Of a DNA stretch of 64,000 bases, positions 35,497-43,115 are shown one piece after another; positions within the stretch are counted from its first letter, which is position 1, and each line of letters begins with the position of its first letter. This DNA is from CBDDLD01 sp965230605 (GTDB taxonomy: Bacteria > Bacteroidota > Bacteroidia > Flavobacteriales > Flavobacteriaceae), in assembly GCA_965230605.1 (NCBI GenBank), contig CBDDLD010000004.1:1736001-1800000 (forward strand), read 5' to 3'. The notes under the pieces are model-generated. The model was not told the DNA's origin. It saw nothing but the letters and a program-made list of their open reading frames with translations, and ran no database searches. The translations under genes and the position numbers were made by a program.

Positions 35497-37947
35497 TTAT
35501 GAAGATACTGCCTTCAGTCTTTTATATTCAAAGAGTACTCCTCCGAGACATAATAATCCAAACAGAATAGAGCTACTTAAAGCAATCGTACTCCCTGTTT
35601 TGACAACCTTAGGCTCAAACTTAAATTCTATAGTATGTTTCCCTGTTGGAATTGACATTCCACGTAAAACATAGTTTACCCGTTTATGTGGCACTAAGCT
35701 TCCATCAATGTAGGCATTCCATCCTTTTCCATAGTATATTTCTGAAAATACCACAAAGCCATCATTCACATTATCCGATTCATATTTTAAATAATTAGGC
35801 CTTACATCTTTCAATTCAATAGAAGCCAGAGAATCTACTTGGTACTTAACTATTCCCTTTACATCTTCTGTCATTGTTGTAACTGCAATGGTTTTAGTAT
35901 CTAAGCTATCTAATGCTTTAATTTCTTCATTGGCAGAGGACAACGGTCTAACTTCATTCACAAACCAAGCGCTACCATTTGCATCTGTATTGGTATAAGG
36001 GAATACATTGCCCTGGTCATCTTCCGCAATGATGTACTTAGCATTCAGCATATTTAAAACATTAATGTTATTTTGATATACATGAAAATCTAGTAGTTCA
36101 TCAAAGCGCCTTAATTTTGCGGCATGGTAACCGGAAAGCGAATTATGATAGTATGATGCTTTCCCAGGAGCACGTTGACCTTCGTTAGACATATCGAGGA
36201 CTCTAAAGTGCGATTTATCATTTAAGATTTGTTTATCTGCGCCATTGGGTTGATAAGGCTTATCTACTTTTAACGCAGAAACAAAGTTATCGTTGTTTAC
36301 GTAATTTTTATCTACAGAAACCAGGTCATAACCTATAAGCACCAGAAAAGCTAGTATAACTACTTTCTCTGATAATTTGTTCTTTAAATAATAAAAAATA
36401 ACTGCGGCTGATAACAAGACCAAAACTAATGTTCTAAGAGTATCAGAAGTAAATAGAGACTGCCTATCGTCTTGTAATGCATCTACAAAGGCTTGTCCGT
36501 ATGCCTGTCTATATCTACCATCTCTAACACCAACAAAATCTAACCCTATGGCATCTAACGATGACCCAAACACTAAAAATATAGCTGCAAGACCAGCCGT
36601 AATAATCACAGTGTACTTTAAAGCTTTTAGCTTATCTTCATCTTTAACCACATCATTAAAAAGCCGCACTAGAGCAAAAATGCCTAAAGCGGGGATGCAC
36701 AGTTCTAGAATGACTTGAATAGAGCTGACGGCTCTAAATTTATTGTACAATGGCACATAATCGATAAAGAAGTCTGTGAGCAGCGGAAAATGCCTGCCAT
36801 AAGACAAGAGTAATGACAATAGAGCGCCACCTAAAAGCCACCATTTCAATCTACCTTTTACTAGAAAAAGCGCAAGGAGGAATAGAAAAATAACTACGGC
36901 TCCTACATATGCAGGGCCTTCAACTATCGTTTGTTCTCCCCAATACATGGGTGCTTGTCTAGATTCATTTAATGCATCAATAGGAGACGCACCAAGGTTC
37001 ACATATGCTTTATATGTTTCTGAATCTTTTCCAATATCTTCATAGCTACCACCACCCATAAACTTTGGAATATACAGGTTGAAAGATTCTAGAACTCCAT
37101 AACTGTATTCGGTGATATATGATCTGCTTAATCCGTTTGTGACTTCCTTAGACGATCCGTCTGGGTTAATGGTTAACTCCCCTTTTCCACGAGTACTCTC
37201 TTTAACATACTCTTGAGTTGCCATAATATTAGTAGCATTGAGACCTATAGCAATTATTACAGCTGCAGATAAAATACCGACAGATTTAAAATAATGAGGC
37301 AAGACTTTCTTTTTATAAGCGTCAATTAAATATGCGATACCTAGTACAATTACTAATAACAGTAAATAGTATGTCATTTGATAATGGTTAGCTACAATCT
37401 CTAACCCCATTGCAACCACAGTAAGTAAAAAACCATAGATATACTTCTTCCTAAAAGTCAGTATAATTCCACTTAGAACTAATGGCATATAGGCAATTGC
37501 ATGGGCTTTACTATTATGACCCACACCTAAAATGATTATAAAATAGGTGGAGAATCCAAAAGCTATGGCCCCTAAAGCTGCAAGCTTAAAATCTACTTTC
37601 AGTGATAACAGAAAGATATAGAAACCTATGAGGTACAAAAACAAATAATCCGCAGGCCTAGGTAAAAAACGTAGTGTTAAGTCTAGTTTTTTAATGTAAT
37701 TATGTGGGTATCGAGCCCCTAATTGATAGGTCGGCATTCCGCCAAAAGCACTATTGGTCCAATACGTTTCTTCGCCGGTGTTGGTTTTAAAGTCTTTTTG
37801 CTGCTTAGACATTCCTATGTAGTGCATAATATCACTTTGAAATATCTTTTTCCCTTGAAGTACAGGACTAAAATACGCTAGCGAGACAACAACAAAACCG
37901 ACAATAATAAGAAAATGTGGTAATAAGCGCTTAAATGAAAATGTCAT
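35497..37947 (-). CDS. YfhO family membrane protein
   Basis: An 816-residue polytopic protein: about twelve to thirteen membrane helices, a large extracytoplasmic domain late in the chain (about 590-780), and a last helix at about 785-810. This is the layout of YfhO, a GT-C type family linked in Gram-positives to glycosylation of lipoteichoic acid. WTNSAFGGMPTYQLG near 63 lies in the first periplasmic loop, where the catalytic acidic residue of GT-C enzymes usually sits. In Bacteroidota the target is unknown; together with the downstream GT and flippase it may decorate a surface glycan with lipid-linked sugars. Confidence 0.82.
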   Translation of the reverse strand: MTFSFKRLLPHFLIIVGFVVVSLAYFSPVLQGKKIFQSDIMHYIGMSKQQKDFKTNTGEETYWTNSAFGGMPTYQLGARYPHNYIKKLDLTLRFLPRPADYLFLYLIGFYIFLLSLKVDFKLAALGAIAFGFSTYFIIILGVGHNSKAHAIAYMPLVLSGIILTFRKKYIYGFLLTVVAMGLEIVANHYQMTYYLLLLVIVLGIAYLIDAYKKKVLPHYFKSVGILSAAVIIAIGLNATNIMATQEYVKESTRGKGELTINPDGSSKEVTNGLSRSYITEYSYGVLESFNLYIPKFMGGGSYEDIGKDSETYKAYVNLGASPIDALNESRQAPMYWGEQTIVEGPAYVGAVVIFLFLLALFLVKGRLKWWLLGGALLSLLLSYGRHFPLLTDFFIDYVPLYNKFRAVSSIQVILELCIPALGIFALVRLFNDVVKDEDKLKALKYTVIITAGLAAIFLVFGSSLDAIGLDFVGVRDGRYRQAYGQAFVDALQDDRQSLFTSDTLRTLVLVLLSAAVIFYYLKNKLSEKVVILAFLVLIGYDLVSVDKNYVNNDNFVSALKVDKPYQPNGADKQILNDKSHFRVLDMSNEGQRAPGKASYYHNSLSGYHAAKLRRFDELLDFHVYQNNINVLNMLNAKYIIAEDDQGNVFPYTNTDANGSAWFVNEVRPLSSANEEIKALDSLDTKTIAVTTMTEDVKGIVKYQVDSLASIELKDVRPNYLKYESDNVNDGFVVFSEIYYGKGWNAYIDGSLVPHKRVNYVLRGMSIPTGKHTIEFKFEPKVVKTGSTIALSSSILFGLLCLGGVLFEYKRLKAVSS

Positions 37948-37977
37948 GAAAGTGAGTTAATTCAATAAAAATGAAAA

Positions 37978-38265
37978 TTAATCAATTTCTTCGTAATCGA
38001 TATACTCGCCAACATTTTTATTTGAAGATTTATTTTTGGAATCTGGCATTTTATCGATAACGGTTTCTCCTTCTTTACCTTTTTTGGTTGAATATTGTTG
38101 TTGCTGTTGACCAAAATGTTGACCAAAACGTTGTTCTGCTTTTTTAGCAGCAAAGCGCAACATATAGGGCATTAATAAGCGTGCTATTATTTTTACACCA
38201 AAATAAATTGCCAGTATTATTAATACGGTTCTAGCAAATCCAATTATAGATGCTGTATATATCAT
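37978..38265 (-). CDS. DUF4834 family small membrane protein
   Basis: A 95-residue protein with one N-terminal membrane helix (TASIIGFARTVLIILAIYFG) followed by a basic, Gln-rich stretch (RFGQHFGQQQQQ) and an acidic C-terminus. It matches my recall of DUF4834, a family confined largely to Bacteroidota with no known role. It is first in the minus-strand unit with YfhO 30 bases downstream, and has a TATTTTTG promoter box 16 bases upstream. Confidence 0.7.
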   Translation of the reverse strand: MIYTASIIGFARTVLIILAIYFGVKIIARLLMPYMLRFAAKKAEQRFGQHFGQQQQQYSTKKGKEGETVIDKMPDSKNKSSNKNVGEYIDYEEID

Positions 38266-38281
38266 TAATCTAAATTATACT

Positions 38282-38289
38282 CAAAAATA
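38282..38289 (-). promoter_or_regulatory. -7 box of the DUF4834-YfhO operon
   Basis: Minus-strand TATTTTTG, an exact TAnnTTTG match, 17 bases before ATG 38265. It lies back to back with the promoter of the outer-membrane protein gene. Confidence 0.6.
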
Positions 38290-38343
38290 CAATTATCGTC
38301 ATTTATAATCCGTTATATTTCCTTAAAAAAAGTATAAAATATA

Positions 38344-38351
38344 TATATTTG
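38344..38351 (+). promoter_or_regulatory. -7 box of the outer-membrane transporter-like gene
   Basis: TATATTTG, an exact TAnnTTTG match, 18 bases before ATG 38370. It also shows that the upstream in-frame TTG at 38349, inside the box, is not the start. Confidence 0.6.
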
Positions 38352-38369
38352 AATCTAAACCCAAATTTA

Positions 38370-39347
38370 ATGCGTACTCTAAAATTATTCTTCTGTGTTG
38401 TTACCATGTTGTCTGTGTATAACAGTAATGCACAATATACTGACGTTATAAACTCCAACAGGCCAGGTGTTTCCAAAAGTGCATTTGCTGTTGGTACTAA
38501 TGTATTACAGTTTGAACTTGGCGCCTTTACAGTGAAAGAAGAGCACACGCCTCTCAATTATGAAGTTTCCGGATTTGCTGTCGATTTCTCAGCTCGATAT
38601 GGTTTATTATTAGAGCAATTGGAAATTAACATAGAAGGCGTCTATCAAAATGACACCTTTACTAATAACAGTGCGTCAATTCCGGTTGAAAACAAACGCT
38701 CAAATTTCAGAAATTTAACTATTGGTGCCAAATACCTTGTATATGATCCGTATAAGAATGCTGAAGAAGATAAACCTAACCTTTACAGCTATCACGCGAA
38801 TAGGAAGTTTAAATGGAAGTCTTTAATTCCTGCGGTATCTGTTTATGCCGGTGCAAATTTTGATACTAAGGATAATCCGTTCACAGCTCCGGATGTGGAA
38901 GGTTTTAGCCCAAAAATCATGGTAGCCACGCAAAATAATTTTGCCGGAGGCTGGGTGTTTATTATGAATTTTTTAATGGATAGAATTGGATCTGACTATT
39001 CAGAATTTCAATACATATTAACACTTACACATTCATTTAGCCCACAATGGGTGGTATTTGGTGAAGCTCAAGGAATTAGTAGTGATTTTTACGCTGACAA
39101 CCTATTTAGAGTTGGTGGTGCTTATTTATGGACAAAAGATTTTCAGTTAGATGCTGGAATCACCTTTAACACTAAAGATACACCGTCTGTTTTTAATATT
39201 AATTTTGGTGCATCATACCGTTTTGACTTTCACCAAGATAAGATAGATAATGGCAACTCTGCTAAAGAAGAAGGAAAACGACGATCAAGAGAACGTAAGA
39301 ATAAGAAAAAAGTTGATGATGGTTTTGACGACTCAGACAACTTATAA
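38370..39347 (+). CDS. Outer-membrane beta-barrel protein (Phenol_MetA_deg-like)
   Basis: A 325-residue protein from ATG 38370. Residues 1-20 are a signal peptide (ending ...SVYNSNAQ). The body has alternating amphipathic strands (FAVGTNVLQFELGAFTVKE, DFQLDAGITFNTKDTPSVFN) that end in INFGASYRFDF, a typical barrel closing strand with terminal aromatic. An unusual charged tail of about 40 residues (EEGKRRSRERKNKKKVDD) follows the barrel. Databases call such proteins transporters of the MetA phenol-degradation family; no substrate can be inferred. The GNAT gene follows 8 bases later. Confidence 0.75.
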   Translation: MRTLKLFFCVVTMLSVYNSNAQYTDVINSNRPGVSKSAFAVGTNVLQFELGAFTVKEEHTPLNYEVSGFAVDFSARYGLLLEQLEINIEGVYQNDTFTNNSASIPVENKRSNFRNLTIGAKYLVYDPYKNAEEDKPNLYSYHANRKFKWKSLIPAVSVYAGANFDTKDNPFTAPDVEGFSPKIMVATQNNFAGGWVFIMNFLMDRIGSDYSEFQYILTLTHSFSPQWVVFGEAQGISSDFYADNLFRVGGAYLWTKDFQLDAGITFNTKDTPSVFNINFGASYRFDFHQDKIDNGNSAKEEGKRRSRERKNKKKVDDGFDDSDNL

Positions 39348-39355
39348 TATTGCCT

Positions 39356-40474
39356 ATGATAAAAATTAAAGAAGCACAGTCTAAAAAAGACTTAAAAGCT
39401 TTTGTAAAATTCCCTTTCAAACTATATGAAGACTCAAAGTATTGGGTACCTCCTATTATAAGTCAGGAGCTAAAAACTTTTGACAAAAATGAAAATCCAG
39501 TTTTTAAAAACGCAGATGCAAAATTTTTCCTCGCTTATAAAGGCAATGAAATTGTAGGAAGAATTGCAGCGATCATCAATTGGATTGAAGTCAAAGAACA
39601 AGGTATAAAGAAGATGCGTTTTGGTTGGTTTGATTTTATCGATGATATAGAAGTCAGTAAAGCATTATTAGAAAACGTTTACAGCATAGGTAAGGCTCAC
39701 AATCTAGAATACGCTGAAGGTCCTGTTGGTTTTTCTAACTTGGACAAGGTAGGTGTTATGACTGAAGGTTTCGATATTATTGGGAGCATGATCACATGGT
39801 ACAACCACCCTTACTATATTGAACATTATAAAGCGCATGGTTTCACCGTAGAAAAGCGGTATTCGGAAAGTAAATTTTTATATAAAAACATTAAATCGGA
39901 AACTTTTGAAAAGGCTCAAGCCCTAATAAAAAGACGTTATGGCCTGAAGGTTTTAGATTTTAAAACCTATAAAGATATATTACCGCATGCAGATGGAATG
40001 TTTGAAGTATTTTCTAAGTCTCATGAATCTTTATCCACATTTGTAGAAATTGATCAAGAACAGCGCGAATATTTTAAAAAGAAGTTCATTAGCTTTTTAA
40101 GCCCCGAATATGTCAAATTTGTTGTAGACAAAGAGGAAAAGCTCATTGCATTTGCTATTGTAACTCCGTCTTACGCAGAAGCGCTACAAAAAATGAATGG
40201 AAAACTATGGCCTTTTGGTTTTAGGCATTTACTTAAAGCCAAAAAACAGAGCAAAATGGTGACATTTTATCTTATAGGTATTGTTCCTGAATACCAAAAC
40301 AAGGGTGTAACAGCAGTGATCTTTGATGAGTTTTATAAAGAATTTGGAAAAAAGAATGTTGTGGAGTGTATTAGAGGCCCTGAATTAGAGGATAATGAAG
40401 CCATTCAGAAAATATGGCGACATTTTGATCCAGAAGTCTTTAAAAGACGTCAAACACTTAAAAAAGCATTATAA
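39356..40474 (+). CDS. GNAT-superfamily protein, flavobacterial type
   Basis: A 372-residue cytoplasmic protein from ATG 39356 (a TTG 6 bases upstream is not needed). It opens with FVKFPFKLYEDSKYWVPPI, a signature of a Bacteroidota GNAT-like family whose relatives are loosely annotated as acetyltransferases. The acyl-CoA-type loop region is LIGIVPEYQNKGVTAVIFDE near 310, where Q/RxxGxx/A is replaced by QNKGVT. Substrate unknown. It forms a short operon with the outer-membrane protein gene and ends at a strong bidirectional terminator. Confidence 0.7.
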   Translation: MIKIKEAQSKKDLKAFVKFPFKLYEDSKYWVPPIISQELKTFDKNENPVFKNADAKFFLAYKGNEIVGRIAAIINWIEVKEQGIKKMRFGWFDFIDDIEVSKALLENVYSIGKAHNLEYAEGPVGFSNLDKVGVMTEGFDIIGSMITWYNHPYYIEHYKAHGFTVEKRYSESKFLYKNIKSETFEKAQALIKRRYGLKVLDFKTYKDILPHADGMFEVFSKSHESLSTFVEIDQEQREYFKKKFISFLSPEYVKFVVDKEEKLIAFAIVTPSYAEALQKMNGKLWPFGFRHLLKAKKQSKMVTFYLIGIVPEYQNKGVTAVIFDEFYKEFGKKNVVECIRGPELEDNEAIQKIWRHFDPEVFKRRQTLKKAL

Positions 40475-40479
40475 AAAAA

Positions 40480-40506
40480 GGCAATCTGTTACAGATTGCC
40501 TTTTTT
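40480..40506 (+). terminator. Bidirectional intrinsic terminator
   Basis: GGCAATCTG (40480-40488) and CAGATTGCC (40492-40500) pair around a 3-base loop, followed by TTTTTT and preceded by a run of seven A. It should end both the GNAT transcript (plus) and the acyltransferase transcript (minus). Confidence 0.88.
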
Positions 40507-40528
40507 ACATATATATTTTAATACTATA

Positions 40529-41788
40529 TTATTCTCCCATTGCTTCTATAAGCGCTGCAGACATTCTGCGATAAGTTCCATTTTCTAAACGGTCTCTAAT
40601 AGCAGAAAATGCATCTAAAGTTTCCTCAACATCTTTCAATGTATGTGTGGCAGTTGGAATCATTCTTAGTAGAATTAATCCTTTAGGTATTACAGGATAA
40701 ACAACTATAGAACAGAAGATTCCGTGATTTTCTCTTAGGTCTTTTACTAAAGCCATAGCTTCAGGAATACTTCCTTTTAAGTATACCGGAGTTACACAAC
40801 TTTGTGTAGTTCCTATATCAAACCCACGTTCTTTTAGACCAGATTGTAATGCATTTACTATCGTCCAAAGATTATTTTTAAGTTCTGGCATGGTTTTAAG
40901 CATTTCTAAACGCTTTAGAGCACCAACAACAAGTTGCATCTGTAATGACTTCGCAAACATTTGCGAACGTAAGTTATATTTAAGGTAATCTATAATTTCT
41001 TGATCAGCTGCAATAAAAGCTCCTGTACTAGCCATAGATTTAGCAAATGTTGCAAAATAGACATCTATTCCATCTTGTACACCTTGCTCCTCACCTGCAC
41101 CAGCTCCTGTTTTTCCTAGAGTACCAAAACCATGGGCATCATCTACAAAAAGTCTAAAATTGAATTTTTCCTTAAGAGCAACGATCTCTTTTAAGCGTCC
41201 CTGTTCTCCGCGCATACCAAATACACCTTCAGAAATAACAAGAATACCACCTCCGGTTTGCTCTGCCATTTTTGAAGCGCGTTCTAAATTTTTCTCTAAG
41301 CTCTCAACGTCATTGTGTTTGTAGGTAAATCGTTTACCCATGTGTAAACGCACTCCGTCAATAATGCAGGCATGTGCATCAACATCATATACGATAATAT
41401 CATCCTTAGAAACTAAAGCATCTACAGTAGATACCATACCTTGATATCCGAAATTAAGAAGATAAGCTGCTTCCTTACTCACAAACTCAGCCAATTCATT
41501 TTGCAGTTGCTCATGAAGATCGGTATGACCAGACATCATTCTTGCACCCATAGGGTAAGCAGATCCATACTTGGCTGCTGCCTCTGCATCAACCTTTCTA
41601 ACTTCCGGGTGATTAGCAAGACCTAAATAGTCATTAATACTCCATGTAATGACTTCTTTTCCTTGAAATTTCATTCGATTAGAAATCTCTCCTTCTAGCT
41701 TAGGGAATACAAAATAACCTTCGGCCTGGGAAGCCCATTTACCAAGTGGTCCTTTGTCCCTGTATATCTTTTCAAATAAATCCTTCAT
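40529..41788 (-). CDS. Alpha-oxoamine synthase; candidate cysteate acyltransferase (capnine synthesis)
   Basis: A 419-residue PLP enzyme of the alpha-oxoamine synthase family (KBL, BioF, serine palmitoyltransferase). NDYLGLANHPEV near 50, YDVDAHACIIDGVRL near 133, DDAHGFGTLGKTGAG near 215 and the PLP lysine in FATFAKSMASTGAF near 245 define the fold. Family members condense an amino acid with an acyl-CoA or acyl-ACP. Its opening and 419-residue length resemble, from memory, the Flavobacterium cysteate-fatty acyltransferase that makes 3-ketocapnine. The neighbouring cysteine synthase-like gene strengthens that reading. Serine palmitoyltransferase is the main alternative. A promoter box and a leader hairpin precede it. 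Confidence 0.7.
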   Translation of the reverse strand: MKDLFEKIYRDKGPLGKWASQAEGYFVFPKLEGEISNRMKFQGKEVITWSINDYLGLANHPEVRKVDAEAAAKYGSAYPMGARMMSGHTDLHEQLQNELAEFVSKEAAYLLNFGYQGMVSTVDALVSKDDIIVYDVDAHACIIDGVRLHMGKRFTYKHNDVESLEKNLERASKMAEQTGGGILVISEGVFGMRGEQGRLKEIVALKEKFNFRLFVDDAHGFGTLGKTGAGAGEEQGVQDGIDVYFATFAKSMASTGAFIAADQEIIDYLKYNLRSQMFAKSLQMQLVVGALKRLEMLKTMPELKNNLWTIVNALQSGLKERGFDIGTTQSCVTPVYLKGSIPEAMALVKDLRENHGIFCSIVVYPVIPKGLILLRMIPTATHTLKDVEETLDAFSAIRDRLENGTYRRMSAALIEAMGE

Positions 41789-41810
41789 TTTAACACATTG
41801 CCATTAATCG

Positions 41811-41848
41811 ATTTCAATTGTATGACGATTTAAAGTCATTATTGAAAT
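41811..41848 (-). promoter_or_regulatory. Leader hairpin upstream of the acyltransferase gene
   Basis: Outer arms ATTTCAAT (41811-41818) and ATTGAAAT (41841-41848) pair over 8 bp, and inner arms ATGAC/GTCAT (41822-41826, 41835-41839) over 5 bp. It lies in the leader, 22 bases before the start codon at 41788 and downstream of the putative promoter at 41886. There is no T-run, so it is not an intrinsic terminator. Confidence 0.5.
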
Positions 41849-41885
41849 ATTAAATTTTTGTTAATTTAATTCCATTTGATCGCAG

Positions 41886-41893
41886 CAAAATTA
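41886..41893 (-). promoter_or_regulatory. Possible -7 box of the acyltransferase gene
   Basis: Minus-strand TAATTTTG, an exact TAnnTTTG match, 98 bases before ATG 41788, which gives a leader of roughly 90 bases holding the hairpin at 41811-41848. Confidence 0.45.
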
Positions 41894-41953
41894 AATAATA
41901 ATATTATGACAGCATAATTTATTTCGCCTTTATATTCACCAAGTTTTAAACAT

Positions 41954-41985
41954 AAAAAACCTATCATAACACCAGTTATAATAGG
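41954..41985 (-). terminator. Terminator after the cysteine synthase-like gene
   Basis: On the minus strand, CCTATTATAAC and GTTATGATAGG pair (41985-41975 with 41970-41960, one C-A mismatch) around TGGT and are followed by six T. It lies just past the stop at 42008 and should separate this transcript from the acyltransferase gene. Confidence 0.75.
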
Positions 41986-42007
41986 CTTTTCAATATTTTA
42001 TGCTTAT

Positions 42008-43045
42008 TTACTTTATATATTCAATTGTTTCAGGAGTTGTGCTTTTGCTGTCAAAAAAGCCTTGATTCTCCATCCACTTATCATTGTATATTTTACTCAT
42101 GTAGCGCGACCCGTGATCAGGAAAAATAACAACCACCTTATCATTTGGCTTGAACTCACCTTCTTGTTCTAATTGCTTCATGGCTTGCATTGCGGCTCCA
42201 CTTGTGTATCCTACAAATAACCCTTCTGTTCTCGATATCTCTCTAGCCGTATGAGCACTTTCTTCATCAGTCACCTTTATAAACTTATCAATTACATCAA
42301 AATCTGTTGCAGTTGGTATTAGGTTTTTCCCTAACCCCTCAATACGATATGGGTATATTTCGTTGTGATCAAACTCACGAGTCTCATGGTACTTCTTCAA
42401 TACAGAGCCGTATGCATCTACACCGATGATCTTAATATTAGAATTTTGTTCTTTTAAGTACTTAGCAGTACCAGATATGGTTCCTCCTGTACCACTACAA
42501 GCAATTAAATGGGTAATTTCGCCATTAGTCTGCTCCCATATTTCAGGCCCTGTAGTATTATAATGGGCGTCCATATTAAGCTGATTGAAGTACTGATTTA
42601 TGTATATAGATCCTTTAATCTCATCATGTAAGCGCTTTGCTACCTGATAATACGACCTTGGATCATCTGCACTAACATGCGCAGGGCAAACATAAACTTT
42701 TGCTCCCATAGACTTTAACATGTCGATCTTATCAGCAGATGATTTTGAACTAACTGCTAAGATGCACTCATAACCCTTAATAATACTTACCATTGCTATA
42801 CTAAACCCGGTGTTCCCGGAAGTAGTTTCAATAATAGTATCACCAGGTTTTAAGATACCTTGACGTTCAGCTTCTTCAAGAATGTGTAGTGCAATTCTAT
42901 CTTTGGTTGAGTGACCTGGGTTAAAAGCTTCGACTTTAGCATAAAATTCGCCGTCGAATTCTGAAGTCATCTTGTTTAGTTTGATAAGGGGTGTTTTACC
43001 TATTAGTTGTAAAACATTATCAAAAACTCTAGAGTCTTTTCTCAT
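42008..43045 (-). CDS. Cysteine synthase-family PLP enzyme; candidate cysteate synthase
   Basis: A 345-residue fold-type II PLP enzyme. Lys of HSTKDRIAL at about 48 binds the cofactor, TSGNTGFS near 91 holds the substrate carboxylate, and SGTGGTISGTAKYL near 190 the phosphate. The C-terminal EGLFVGYTSGAAM is typical of cysteine synthases and cystathionine beta-synthases. It lacks the extra heme and CBS domains. Cysteine synthase or CBS is the safe family call; its position next to a probable cysteate acyltransferase suggests it may use sulfite to make cysteate. It has its own promoter (TATTTTTG) and terminator. Confidence 0.72.
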   Translation of the reverse strand: MRKDSRVFDNVLQLIGKTPLIKLNKMTSEFDGEFYAKVEAFNPGHSTKDRIALHILEEAERQGILKPGDTIIETTSGNTGFSIAMVSIIKGYECILAVSSKSSADKIDMLKSMGAKVYVCPAHVSADDPRSYYQVAKRLHDEIKGSIYINQYFNQLNMDAHYNTTGPEIWEQTNGEITHLIACSGTGGTISGTAKYLKEQNSNIKIIGVDAYGSVLKKYHETREFDHNEIYPYRIEGLGKNLIPTATDFDVIDKFIKVTDEESAHTAREISRTEGLFVGYTSGAAMQAMKQLEQEGEFKPNDKVVVIFPDHGSRYMSKIYNDKWMENQGFFDSKSTTPETIEYIK

Positions 43046-43093
43046 AAATGCTATTTATCAGTTCTAAATTAACAATTGCAACCTAAAACCCCG

Positions 43094-43101
43094 CAAAAAT
43101 A
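43094..43101 (-). promoter_or_regulatory. -7 box of the cysteine synthase-like gene
   Basis: Minus-strand TATTTTTG, an exact TAnnTTTG match, 49 bases before ATG 43045. Confidence 0.55.
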
Positions 43102-43115
43102 ACATTTTTTTTTAA

